Positions 1 through 9,156 of a stretch of DNA of 64,000 nt are shown piece after piece. A model generated the notes under the pieces. The model saw nothing but the letters and a program-made list of their open reading frames with translations. It did no database searches and was not told where the DNA came from. Both the position numbers and the translations under genes were made by a program. Positions within the stretch are counted from its first letter, which is position 1. Each line of letters begins with the position of its first letter. This DNA is from UKL13-2 sp038206765 (GTDB taxonomy: Bacteria > Pseudomonadota > Gammaproteobacteria > Burkholderiales > Usitatibacteraceae): assembly GCA_038206765.1 (NCBI GenBank), contig JBBRAM010000015.1:1-64000 (forward strand), written 5' to 3'.

Positions 1-142
1 CGTCGACTGTATTCGCCCGCCGAATCATCTCGTGGGCTATCTCCAATACATCTACACCAAGCGCTGGTCTGCCCATGTCACACCTCAAAATTTATTAAGA
101 GGGTTATATTATTGCATTAATGATGTGGAAATGGAATTAGAT

Positions 143-1366
143 ATGAAAAAATTGATCGCAGTAATTTCATTGACCGGCATCTCGCTTGTTGTACTGGCAG
201 GTATCGGCACTTATATCGGCTGGCTGCCGAGGCCAGCCGATATGACCACGCCCCCTCCAACACTTGATCGCGCCGCGTTCGCGCGGCTTCTTACCGAAAT
301 CAAAGCATCTCGTAGCAGCGCACTAGTCGTTACGCACCGCGGCCAAATTGTCTATGAATGGTATGCCAATGGGGCATCTCGACAAATCGAGGCCATGTCG
401 GTCACCAAATCCGTGGTGAGTATGGCGATCGGCAGATTGGTTACGATGGGTAAATTACAATCCCTTGATGAGCCCCTGCACTATCTCTTTCCGGAATGGG
501 CCACTGGCGCGCGCTCGGCGATCACCATCCGGCAACTGCTCAATCACACCTCCGGCATACAGGCGAACCCGACGACAGAAGAAGTTTACGATGCGAAAGA
601 CGCGGTGAGCCTGGCACTATCCTCGCCCCTCACAACATTGCCAGGCACTGCGTTTCAGTACAACAACAAGGCCGTCAATGCGCTGGCAGCCGTCGTTAAA
701 AAATTGTCAGGCGAGCGCATGGATGTTTTCATTCAGCAAGAATTATTTGTGCCTTTGGGCATTAGTGATGCGCGATGGACATTGGATCCTGCCGGCAATC
801 CCTACGTATTTTCCGGTTTGCAGATTCACCCGAGAGATTTAGCGAAGCTGGGAATGCCGATGGCACAGGAGGGCAGGTGGAATGATGCGCAGATACTTTC
901 TAGCGAATGGGTTCGTGAAAGCACTCGCGAAGGTTCGCGCCTATCAACAACGTACGGATTGCGTTGGTGGCTGATCCCGCATCAAGAGCGCTATCGTGTC
1001 CCAAGCGATTTGTCCAACCGTTTGATGGCACTCGGTGGCGATGCTGAATTGGTGGGGCAGGTCGCGCGACTGGCTGGAGAATATGACTCCGCTGATGCAT
1101 TCATCGCAGCACGTAAAGCAGCGGTATCTGATGTTCCCGCAAAGCGCGCGAAATTGAAGCGCATCGGCGTCGATTCGATTGCGACGCCTGAGTTTGATCG
1201 AATGGTGGGCTACCGCGCCGAGGGATATCTGGGGCAGTACCTCGTCGTGTTGCCTAAAAAAGAGCTGGTCGCAGTGCGAATGATTAAAGGTTCGATGTGG
1301 TACAACGAAGATAGAGATCGGCTTTGGAATTTCGTGCCGCTCGTTGGTGCACTGGCGTCGGAATAG
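143..1366 (+). CDS. Serine hydrolase, beta-lactamase/class C PBP family
   Basis: Member of the penicillin-binding-protein / class C beta-lactamase fold, probably a membrane-anchored or periplasmic esterase or peptidase acting on small esters or peptidoglycan-related substrates. The sequence shows the nucleophile motif SVTK (residues 86-89), the YNN motif (173-175) and a hydrophobic N-terminal segment (residues 4-26) that would serve as signal anchor. I place the start at 143 because the protein then begins with a Lys-Lys plus hydrophobic core; codons upstream in the same frame look like untranslated leader. The C-terminal third (after about residue 300) is family-specific and contains a charged Ala/Lys-rich stretch that interrupts the usual fold. 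True substrate is unknown; classical beta-lactam resistance is not implied. Confidence 0.8.
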   Translation: MKKLIAVISLTGISLVVLAGIGTYIGWLPRPADMTTPPPTLDRAAFARLLTEIKASRSSALVVTHRGQIVYEWYANGASRQIEAMSVTKSVVSMAIGRLVTMGKLQSLDEPLHYLFPEWATGARSAITIRQLLNHTSGIQANPTTEEVYDAKDAVSLALSSPLTTLPGTAFQYNNKAVNALAAVVKKLSGERMDVFIQQELFVPLGISDARWTLDPAGNPYVFSGLQIHPRDLAKLGMPMAQEGRWNDAQILSSEWVRESTREGSRLSTTYGLRWWLIPHQERYRVPSDLSNRLMALGGDAELVGQVARLAGEYDSADAFIAARKAAVSDVPAKRAKLKRIGVDSIATPEFDRMVGYRAEGYLGQYLVVLPKKELVAVRMIKGSMWYNEDRDRLWNFVPLVGALASE

Positions 1367-1737
1367 ATCAGCTTCATAAGTTTCAAGGTTCACTCAACGA
1401 ATTTGACGCTGACCACGCTGATCTTGATCGCATGTCGAATAGTTAGGAATGCAACCAAGTCTTGCCCTATGCCTTTCAGCCGTTCAGCCTTTCAAGAAAG
1501 AACTGCGGGGGCGGTAAGAAACACATATCGCTCCAAGCTGCGGGAAATTATTTGCACCCAACTTGGCAACGGCCGCAGACCCTACCAAACCCTCGCACCA
1601 AGCAGCAGCACCCGCGCGCCGTTCCCGCTATTTCTTTCCTATGATGGCCGCCGAATGGCGTTCTATATCGCTGACCAGGGCTCTGCAAGAAACTTGCCGT
1701 TCGCTTCGATTTCTTTAAGCGTCGCCCGTACAAAGGC
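1367..1737. other. Gene-poor stretch
   Basis: No credible gene, RNA or repeat is seen. A plus-strand open frame crosses it but has no family resemblance and runs into the opposite-strand VOC gene, so it is treated as chance. Confidence 0.5.
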
Positions 1738-2118
1738 TCAATCCATGCGCTTAAGTGCACATATCTTGTTGCCGGCAGGATCACGCAAATAAGCGAGGTA
1801 TAGCTTTACCGGACCGCTTTCGCGGATGCCCGGTGGATCTTCGCACGCTGATCCGCCGTTGGCTAGACCTGCCGCATGCCAAGCATCCGCGGCCTCGGGG
1901 CTTTCGGCCGCGAAACCTATCGTGCTGCCATTGGCGGCGCAGGCCGCTTCACCGTTAATCGGTTTGGACAGCGCGAAAACACCGGTTTTGGTTCTGTAAA
2001 AGACCCGCCCCTTGTCGTCATCCCTGCCGGGCGGGACGCCCAACGCGCCTAGGACGGCATCGTAAAAGCGCTTTGAAGCGGGCATGTCGTTGGCGCCGAT
2101 CATAATGTGGCTGAACAT
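1738..2118 (-). CDS. VOC family protein (glyoxalase/dioxygenase fold)
   Basis: Small single-domain vicinal-oxygen-chelate protein of 126 residues, the usual size for a domain that pairs two beta-alpha-beta-beta-beta modules and works as a dimer. The N-terminus FSHIMIGANDMPASKRFYD is typical of glyoxalase-like VOC proteins, and the C-terminus ends in the characteristic AYLRDPAGNKI turn that carries a metal or substrate contact in relatives. The start at 2118 is favoured over an upstream codon because an AAGGAGAGA ribosome-binding sequence lies just before it. Such proteins include glutathione- or metal-dependent lyases and resistance proteins; nothing here fixes the substrate. It stands alone, convergent with the serine hydrolase gene. 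Confidence 0.85.
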   Translation of the reverse strand: MFSHIMIGANDMPASKRFYDAVLGALGVPPGRDDDKGRVFYRTKTGVFALSKPINGEAACAANGSTIGFAAESPEAADAWHAAGLANGGSACEDPPGIRESGPVKLYLAYLRDPAGNKICALKRMD

Positions 2119-2383
2119 TTCTCTCTCCTTTGTGTGCAACGTCGTTGGGGCTCCCAATATAGCAAATTAAACAAGCTAAAGTTCTCTACCCACGATCGAA
2201 TCGCGCACTTCGCACTTAGCTTATAGCGACTGCGTTTGCCAATGCAAAAATACATAGACGGCGCGAAAACCTGATAGTAATGTTCCGCGTTGGCCGAAAA
2301 ACTAATGAGTTCCGCTTTGGCGGCATTTACGACCAGCGCAGTGCCCAACGAATTCCACCACCACCTAAAAGGTTGAGTCAAAA

Positions 2384-2869
2384 ATGAAACACTATGTCTG
2401 TCGCCTGGCGTTAATCCTTTTGCTTTGTGGATGCTCCAAAGCGAAACCTGACCCATTGGGCGATGCGTCAGCGGCCAAAGGAGTAGCGGCTAAGTTAACT
2501 GCGGCAAACGCAGCATCCAGCAGCGAAAAAGCACCCAAACTAATTCCTGCGCCCGATGCGGAACCTTCAGAAGCAGTACTTCGCAAGCTGGAGTTTCAAC
2601 AATACGAGGAAATTGAAAAGACTGGCGGACTACCACTTACCGTGAGCGCTTCGGGTAAGTCGTTTACATTGCGCATTAAGTTATATGAAGTACGCAAAGA
2701 AGGCTGTAAACCGTCACCACAGTCGCCCAAGGGATCGTATGAGTGCGACCTACTACTCACGAGCAGCTGGTCCAAAGATGGCGGCCTCAGCTACGACGAG
2801 CCCTCCGAAAAGGGCGCGCGATTCAGTGTGAAGTGGGATGCCGAAGCTGGAGACTGGGTGCGCGAGTAA
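2384..2869 (+). CDS. Putative small lipoprotein of unknown function
   Basis: A 161-residue protein with a short lipoprotein signal peptide: a hydrophobic stretch followed by the lipobox LLCGC, with predicted lipidation at Cys16, so it is probably membrane-tethered in the periplasm. After a low-complexity Ala/Lys/Ser linker (about residues 18-55) comes a compact domain of about 100 residues with two cysteines (near residues 108 and 118), which might form a disulfide. I do not recognise the family. It is monocistronic, with an AAAGG sequence about a dozen bases before the start. Confidence 0.65.
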   Translation: MKHYVCRLALILLLCGCSKAKPDPLGDASAAKGVAAKLTAANAASSSEKAPKLIPAPDAEPSEAVLRKLEFQQYEEIEKTGGLPLTVSASGKSFTLRIKLYEVRKEGCKPSPQSPKGSYECDLLLTSSWSKDGGLSYDEPSEKGARFSVKWDAEAGDWVRE

Positions 2870-2951
2870 CGCGGATCTCGGATCGCGGGCAGAGGACTGC
2901 AGACGCGGAACGGTGACATGACAACAATGACACCGCATGCCACCGCCTAAC

Positions 2952-2979
2952 AAAACCAAAACCAAGACCAAGACCAAGG
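2952..2979. repeat. Short ACCAAR microsatellite
   Basis: About four to five tandem copies of a 6-base unit of the type ACCAAA/ACCAAG lie in the intergenic space after the small lipoprotein gene. It is outside any coding region. Confidence 0.6.
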
Positions 2980-3120
2980 CGCAGGTCTTTCAATGTTGCA
3001 ATTAAAACGGCCAGATTTTAATGACCTGGGCAAATATCACTAAGAATGATCCTAATTCGATTTTTCCCGTCCCAAGGGGTTTGGGCCCTCTTCGTTCCTA
3101 CACCGCTCTTTAGAAGTTCA

Positions 3121-4356
3121 CTACTCAGCGGTGGCGCGTGTATTTACAGAGACCGGTTTGACAGAGACGGGTGCCCTTGGGACGTTCACCTCAGTGCGGC
3201 TGTTGTGAACGGCCTTCATCCCAAAGCAAGGCCGTAGCCAATTCACTTTTGCGATGACAAATGTGGTCAAAAGCCAACAGCCAAGCACGGTTCCGGCGAG
3301 CACCAGCAATGGTTCACCAACCGGGCCAAGCTTTAGCGGGATCAGCCAATAAGCCATCAAAATAATCACGCTTTGATGCAGCATATACCAAGGGAAAACT
3401 GATTCAGTGGCCCACGGCAGCCAGCGAAACGGACGGTTCAGCAATCTATGGCCCCAGCCAAGAATCGTGCAGAGTGCGCACCATGTATATAGCGTGCGCA
3501 GCGGCCAAATACCGAGGAGTGTCCAAGAAAGTTTGTTCTCAGAAATAATGTTATCCAAGAAGATGTAGCCCGCGAATGCAGTAAACGTGATCATGAGCGT
3601 GTACCAACGCAGTCTTGCGAGTTCACGCCAAATCGCCTCATTGGTACCCATCCACCAGCCGTATAAAAACACCGTGAAGTAAATCGGGTTACGAAACCAG
3701 TCGTGAATAAGATCGCCTTCTACCGGAAATTTGCGAATCAGCGCGGCCATGATCATCAGCAGCGGCACCGCCGGATAGATGATGAGCCGCCAGCCTGATA
3801 AACCGTTGAACGTGCCACGACATTTTCTTCCCCATGGCGATTGCAGTATGGGTAACAGCGCGATCAAAAAAAGCGTGTACGCCAAAAGATAAACAAGATA
3901 CCAAAGATGATTCCATGTGAACCGATGCAAGCCTATCGTCTTGCCGGTAAAAGCATCCGCCGGCCAATCATAGCCAAAATAGTAATGCCCCAAAAATTGC
4001 GCAAACCCCGGCTCCACTAGGCCACGCATAACGCCCTCGCAATACGGCTGAATCGGAATAACAACGACCATGCCAAAAATCAAAGGCCAAAGAATACGTT
4101 TGGTGCGAAGCCGCATCAACATGCCTGAAGACGCTCCGCTTCGCATCATCAGCGCCAGTGATATGCCTGAAATCAGAAAAACCAGACTCATGCGCCAACG
4201 ACCCATAAAAAGCATCGGAATTTGAAGCAATTCCGAGACGTAAGCAGATTTAATGTGAAATCCCCAATCTGCAACGTAAACCATGCCGGTGTGGAAAAGG
4301 ATCAGCAAGCCAAAGGCCAAGGCCCGCAGCGCATCGATGTCGTGACGACGATTCAT
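3121..4356 (-). CDS. Acyltransferase 3 family integral membrane protein
   Basis: A 411-residue polytopic membrane protein with about ten hydrophobic segments. The first helix carries the hallmark RNxD-like opening (RRHDIDALRALAF) and the LFHTGM motif, whose histidine is the presumed catalytic residue of acyltransferase-3 enzymes. These transfer acyl groups (acetyl, succinyl) from the cytoplasm onto periplasmic or surface glycans; overall arrangement resembles OpgC-type proteins that decorate osmoregulated glucans. It is divergent from the LytTR regulator next door with a 166-base shared promoter region, which suggests, as inference only, that the regulator may control it. The acceptor is unknown. 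Confidence 0.85.
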   Translation of the reverse strand: MNRRHDIDALRALAFGLLILFHTGMVYVADWGFHIKSAYVSELLQIPMLFMGRWRMSLVFLISGISLALMMRSGASSGMLMRLRTKRILWPLIFGMVVVIPIQPYCEGVMRGLVEPGFAQFLGHYYFGYDWPADAFTGKTIGLHRFTWNHLWYLVYLLAYTLFLIALLPILQSPWGRKCRGTFNGLSGWRLIIYPAVPLLMIMAALIRKFPVEGDLIHDWFRNPIYFTVFLYGWWMGTNEAIWRELARLRWYTLMITFTAFAGYIFLDNIISENKLSWTLLGIWPLRTLYTWCALCTILGWGHRLLNRPFRWLPWATESVFPWYMLHQSVIILMAYWLIPLKLGPVGEPLLVLAGTVLGCWLLTTFVIAKVNWLRPCFGMKAVHNSRTEVNVPRAPVSVKPVSVNTRATAE

Positions 4357-4522
4357 TATTGTCTCTCGTGTGGTGGAAAGTGAGGCAATTTAGCAACATG
4401 CCGCGTGGATTCCTACGCCTGAGTGATGGTTTGAGGGCAAAAAGTGACCAGTGGTGGATAAAAGTGATGAGCCGATTCGTGCTCAGCGGCAATATGTGCC
4501 ACAACGCGGTTAAAATTTGCGG

Positions 4523-5458
4523 ATGAATACACCATCATTTGAATCGCAGGGTTGGCTTGATCGCTACAGACCGTGGCAAAAAATTGCCGAGCCTCTGTTT
4601 TGGGTGGTATTTTTTTGTGCCAACAATGTGTTTAATAGTGTGATCTCATGGATCGATGTTGAGCATGGCACACGCGGCTTTTTAGCCTGGGAACCCATCA
4701 CATGGGAGTGGTCGAGCGGACTGATGTTGATCTTGCTTGTGCCCGCCGTCATCGCCTTTGAGCGGCGATTTCCGCTTCGCGTCGAATTGCTGCGGCAAAA
4801 CATACCATTTCACCTAGCGGCCAGCGCCGTGTTTTCGGTTGTGCACGTGGTCGGCATGGTGGGGCTTCGGAAAATAGTTTATGCGACACATCAGCGCAGC
4901 TATGATTTTGGCGACTGGCCCCGTGAATTGGCTTACGAATATCTCAAAGATTTTCGTACTTACTTTTTGATTTTGGTCTTGCTCATTTTGTATCGCCTGG
5001 TGCTACTGCGGATGCAAGGCGAAGCACGCCTGCTGGATGCGCCCGACACCGGCGCGCCGGTTGAAGCAATTGATCGGCCCGAACGGTTTTTGGTGCGTAA
5101 GTTAGGCAAAGAGTTTTTATTGCCCGCCGCTGAGATTGAATGGTTGCAGGCGATGGGTAATTACGTCAACTTGCGGGTACGTGGTCGTGATTACCCGCTC
5201 CGGACGACGATGGCCGACATCGAAAACCGGCTTGACCCGGGCCGCTTTGTTCGCGTGCATCGCAGCCATATGGTGAATCTGGATTGCGTGGCCGAGATCG
5301 AGCCGGTCGATTCCGGTGATGCGCGCGTGAAGATGCGCGATGGCACGATCATCCCGGCGAGCCGTCGCTACCGTCAAAACCTTCGGCCTGTAAGTACCAA
5401 TGCTGGCATCAACGCCGGCATCAATTCGGGCCGTGAATTAGTTCAGGAAAATAGCTAA
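4523..5458 (+). CDS. Membrane-anchored LytTR-family transcriptional regulator
   Basis: A 311-residue protein that joins an N-terminal membrane module of about four helices (around residues 22-45, 70-88, 98-118 and 148-166) to a C-terminal LytTR DNA-binding domain (about residues 190-295). The LytTR part is clear: LPAAEIEWLQAMGNYVNL, then RVHRSHMVNL, then a basic SRRYRQNLR end. There is no receiver domain, so the membrane part is likely the sensor, giving a one-component regulator. ATG at 4523 is preferred to the TTG two codons upstream; neither has a strong ribosome-binding site. The divergent acyltransferase-3 gene is the most obvious candidate target, along with its own promoter. Confidence 0.88.
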   Translation: MNTPSFESQGWLDRYRPWQKIAEPLFWVVFFCANNVFNSVISWIDVEHGTRGFLAWEPITWEWSSGLMLILLVPAVIAFERRFPLRVELLRQNIPFHLAASAVFSVVHVVGMVGLRKIVYATHQRSYDFGDWPRELAYEYLKDFRTYFLILVLLILYRLVLLRMQGEARLLDAPDTGAPVEAIDRPERFLVRKLGKEFLLPAAEIEWLQAMGNYVNLRVRGRDYPLRTTMADIENRLDPGRFVRVHRSHMVNLDCVAEIEPVDSGDARVKMRDGTIIPASRRYRQNLRPVSTNAGINAGINSGRELVQENS

Positions 5459-5588
5459 AACACGAGTCTGGGCGGGCGTTTTGAGGCAGAAGGGCCCGGC
5501 GCTGACTATTGTGCCGTCGATGCATTTGTTGTTTTCAATGTTGGGTCCATTGCAGCCCCCGCCCCCGCTCCCGCTGCGATTTTTGTGG

Positions 5589-7436
5589 TCACATTGCGGC
5601 CACGATTGCCACCCATCGATTCATTTTTGCTTCCAACACGGCCAGCGGCAGATTGCCATCTTTCAACAATTCGTTGTGAAATACACGGAGACTAAAACGA
5701 GCACCCAATTTTTGTTCGGCGGCGCGACGGATTTCCATTATTTTTAGTTCGCCAATTTTATAAGCCAAGGCTTGGCCGGGAATGGCCATGTAGCGCTCAA
5801 TTTCTTGTACCTGATCTTCGCGCCGCCCGCCTTCGTTGGCTAATGAATAGTCAATGGCCTGCTCGCGGGACCAGCCTTTGGCGTGAATGCCCGTATCGAC
5901 CACGAGGCGAATCGCGCGATGCATTTCACCGAGCAAGCGGCCGAGGTATTGGTATGGATCGCCGTACACGCCCATTTCCACGCCCAAGCTTTCCGCATAA
6001 AGCCCCCAGCCTTCGCCATAAGCCGTAAAACGGGAATAACGGCGCAAACGCGAAAGACCGGATTCCTGCGCAAGCGAGGATTCAAAATGATGGCCGGGCA
6101 ATGCCTCATGTAAAAAAAGTGAGGTCATTTTTGGGGTTGAGTAAGTGGTTGCGTCGCGCACCGGTGCGTAAAAAATTCCGGGGCGCGAACCATCCGGTGC
6201 GCCGACATTGTAGTGCGCCGCAGCGGTGCGGCGAGTGATTTCTGGCTCTGGACGGATATCGAGCGCCGCACGAGGCTGCTTGAGAAAGAGCTTTCCGAGC
6301 AAGGGCGTAACGCGCCGTTGAATCACGCGATAGGCTTCGATCACCTCGGCCTCGTTTTTAAACGGGGTGAGTTTAGGGTTGGTCGGCACCGATGCAAGGA
6401 GCGTATTCAGATCACCATCGAAGTTTTGCTGCTGGCGAACTGTTTCCCGAACTTTTTCCATTTCGCCGCGAATGCGTGCGACTTCGCTCAAGCCAATTTG
6501 GTGAATCTCATCGGGCGTGAGCTGGGTGGTGGTCGATTCGCGAGCGCGGAAGGCATATTTGGCTGCGCCGTTCGGCGTGCCCGCGAGCCCCGCCGTATCG
6601 CGGCACTGCGGCAGATATTCCTTCTCAATAAATTTGTACAAACGGGCAAAGGCGGGCGTGGTCTTTTGCGTAATTTGGTTTCGATAGGCATCTGTTAAAC
6701 GGCGGCTCTCATCGACGCTGAAAGTCGCTGGAAAATTCATCACTGGCACATAAAAACCGCTCTTGCTGGCGTCCGCCACCATTTGTGTTTTGAGTTGGTC
6801 TAACACCCGCACCATTAAAATTTTTGGCTGCACCACTTGCTTTTTCATGCCCTCACGCATGACGGTAATCGCGGAATCTACCCAGCCAGGGAAACCCTCC
6901 ATCCGGCGCAAAAACGCGTCGTAATCCGCTACCGTGCGAAATGACTGCGCACCCTGCGTAGAAGCGAGTTGCACCAACGTTAACGGCAGCGAATAAAACT
7001 GATTGAACGGTGTGAGATTAAAATCGAATTGCAATTCTTCGAGGCGCGCCTTCAATCGATATTCGAGTACGGCATAGGTGAGTTGATCCGCAGTTGACGA
7101 TAGTGAGGCACTGTCTATTTTTTTGAGCGCGGCCAAAGTTTCGGTTTGCAGCGCACGATCACGTTCGCGCGCTTCCGGCGTAAGGTCGTTTACAAATTGC
7201 CCTGCGTAGCGAGCCTCTCCTACCATCGTGGCGCGGATCGGATTGAGCGCAAAACTTGCGTCAACATAACGCTCCCCGAGCGCGGCAAGCAAGGGCGATT
7301 GAACAGCATTGAGAGTGGCGGGCGGGGTGGAAGGTACAGCGTTCGTTTGTGCAAACACGCTCGCGCCAATACTGCCAAAAGCCATCAAGAAAAAACAGCA
7401 GCGAACCGAACGGCCGAACAAAAACATTACATTCAT
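5589..7436 (-). CDS. DUF885 family protein, probable periplasmic metallopeptidase-like
   Basis: A 615-residue protein with an N-terminal signal peptide (hydrophobic core ending in ASVFAQ) and the DUF885 domain over most of its length. The hallmark HEALPGHHFE at residues 443-452 resembles a zinc-metallopeptidase HExxH-type site, and ARESTTTQ and YxxLGRLLGEMHRA are further conserved blocks. The family is widespread among proteobacteria and thought to be secreted peptidases, but activity is rarely shown. I chose ATG at 7436, giving the signal peptide and a GGAG ribosome-binding sequence eight bases upstream; the longer frame adds non-conserved residues. It has no operon partner. Confidence 0.85.
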   Translation of the reverse strand: MNVMFLFGRSVRCCFFLMAFGSIGASVFAQTNAVPSTPPATLNAVQSPLLAALGERYVDASFALNPIRATMVGEARYAGQFVNDLTPEARERDRALQTETLAALKKIDSASLSSTADQLTYAVLEYRLKARLEELQFDFNLTPFNQFYSLPLTLVQLASTQGAQSFRTVADYDAFLRRMEGFPGWVDSAITVMREGMKKQVVQPKILMVRVLDQLKTQMVADASKSGFYVPVMNFPATFSVDESRRLTDAYRNQITQKTTPAFARLYKFIEKEYLPQCRDTAGLAGTPNGAAKYAFRARESTTTQLTPDEIHQIGLSEVARIRGEMEKVRETVRQQQNFDGDLNTLLASVPTNPKLTPFKNEAEVIEAYRVIQRRVTPLLGKLFLKQPRAALDIRPEPEITRRTAAAHYNVGAPDGSRPGIFYAPVRDATTYSTPKMTSLFLHEALPGHHFESSLAQESGLSRLRRYSRFTAYGEGWGLYAESLGVEMGVYGDPYQYLGRLLGEMHRAIRLVVDTGIHAKGWSREQAIDYSLANEGGRREDQVQEIERYMAIPGQALAYKIGELKIMEIRRAAEQKLGARFSLRVFHNELLKDGNLPLAVLEAKMNRWVAIVAAM

Positions 7437-7692
7437 TCCAACATCTCCATTTGGTTCAGTGGGGTCATGGTGCGTTGCGGTCAGGGCTTTCAGCTTCGCA
7501 ACAAAAACGAGCAAGAAATTGATGATAAAGGAAAATTCGGTCAAGAGAGACCTGACCCAACTTTCTCAGAAATTCCTTATCGACGCGGTTTCCCCGGCGC
7601 AATTCCACTCGCGCAGTTTCCCCTGCCAAATCGTCTCACCGTAATTTGATCGCCGGGGGAATCGCTCCCATGCCGGCGCGTCAGCCGCCGAT

Positions 7693-8856
7693 CTACTGCT
7701 CGGGTTTGCGCAGCCAGTTTCGTGCGGTCAGCGTCAGGCGGGATTGTTCACGCTCGATGTCAAACGACCGGCGTTCTTCTTCTGCGCGTTGGCGCGCCGC
7801 CATTTCTGCCGCCGTATTACCCGCAAGATGCTCCAGTTCGACGAGCGCATCGAACAGCTCACCGATGCGAAACGACGGTCGCAACGTTTCCGCCGCTTTC
7901 AAGCCGTCTTCCAGCGCCGAGCGGGCACGGGCGGGATCACCCAAGCGGGCGTGTAGCGATGCGAGCCGCAAGCTCCAGGGTGGAATCGGGCTCAGGTATT
8001 TTGCTTTTGCGGCAATCGCCAACACGGCTATAGTCTCATCACGGGCCTCGGCCAATTGTCCGCGAAATTCTTTAATCCGCGCTTTGAGTCCCAGCATGCT
8101 GACGATCATCGTGATATTGTTTTCCAGCTGGGCTCTGGGAAGAACCACCTCAGCAAGCGCCTGCGCATTAGCGCATGCTTCTTCAAGCAGCGCCGGTTGC
8201 GCCAAGTCTGCATAATATTGCGCTTGCTTGCCGGTGAGCGTCGCCACGTTGCCGGTTAAGCGATTCTCGAATGCCGCATCGCCCAAACGACGAACCGCCT
8301 CCAGCGCCTGATCCAACTGGTAGCTGGCCTCGTCAAAGCGCAGCAGATCACTGAGATTTTCGGCGTAAACCATACGCGCACGCGCTTCCAAATCGTCGTC
8401 GCGCAAGGCGACCGCCTCAGTGCACGCCCGTTCCGCGACTGGCAACGATTCGTTCAGCAGGCGCATCACAAACGCGGAGCTGGCAACGGAGCACAGTGCA
8501 TGCGCCTGCGCTCGGACATCGTTGAGCTTCACAGCAAGCGTGAAAGCATCGATCCCCGACGAAAGCGCTGCCGACGCATTGTTCTTCATGCTGTGACAAC
8601 GCGAGGCGGCGTTCAGTGCTGCTAACTCTGCGCTTGGATTTGCCGCGTCACGGGCGCGTTCGCGAGCTGCCAGCGCCAGCGCGAGGCCGCGCTTGATATT
8701 ACCGTCCATCGCGATGCGCACTGCCTCGTCCGCCATTGCCAGCAGCGGATCCTGCTGAGGCAACGGGTCATCAGAGCCACTGGTTGGCCGGGAAGTATTC
8801 AGGTCCGTTGATCGGGTCGGAGAATTCAATGTTTCCCCGCTGGCAGGTGATGCCAA
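7693..8856 (-). CDS. Stand-alone TPR-repeat protein
   Basis: A 387-residue all-helical protein rich in Ala/Leu with several degenerate tetratricopeptide repeats (about residues 40-340) and a charged, probably coiled-coil end (about 345-387). No catalytic domain is visible. Its architecture and wording (helical pairs followed by an Arg/Glu-rich coil) resemble the N-terminal sensor portion of the GGDEF-EAL protein at the right end of the window, so it may be a protein-interaction scaffold related to such sensors. The start is uncertain: the TTG at 8856 follows an AAAAGG sequence and sits three codons after an in-frame stop, whereas ATG at 8736 would remove a low-complexity Ser/Thr/Pro leader. 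Confidence 0.65.
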   Translation of the reverse strand: MASPASGETLNSPTRSTDLNTSRPTSGSDDPLPQQDPLLAMADEAVRIAMDGNIKRGLALALAARERARDAANPSAELAALNAASRCHSMKNNASAALSSGIDAFTLAVKLNDVRAQAHALCSVASSAFVMRLLNESLPVAERACTEAVALRDDDLEARARMVYAENLSDLLRFDEASYQLDQALEAVRRLGDAAFENRLTGNVATLTGKQAQYYADLAQPALLEEACANAQALAEVVLPRAQLENNITMIVSMLGLKARIKEFRGQLAEARDETIAVLAIAAKAKYLSPIPPWSLRLASLHARLGDPARARSALEDGLKAAETLRPSFRIGELFDALVELEHLAGNTAAEMAARQRAEEERRSFDIEREQSRLTLTARNWLRKPEQ

Positions 8857-9156
8857 CGCCTTTTATTCACTTAATGATTAATTCTACGCCGGGAAGTGCG
8901 GGGAAATGCAAACAAATGTGGCGTCCGGTAGCGCGTTTTCAGTAATTGCCCCCATTGCTGTTGAGCCACGGCATGAAGGCAGCATCGTAGGTTGCATCAA
9001 AAAAATCGGGGCTCTCTTTATAGCATTCGCACCCGTCATTAAATTTCCGCGGCTCAGCTCCCGCAATGGAATATCAAACCTCGGCCGTCGATGGCATAAC
9101 CGTTTGCCCCGCGCTAGGAGCCAATTTCTCGCTGCTGCTAGGCAAATAAAACGAGC
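8857..9156. other. Intergenic stretch without recognised features
   Basis: Separates the TPR gene from the rhomboid gene. I see no convincing gene, hairpin with T-tract or repeat. Confidence 0.45.

Noticed and set aside
1403..1792. Plus-strand open frame of 129 codons
   Set aside because: No family resemblance, odd composition and overlap with the well-supported minus-strand VOC gene.
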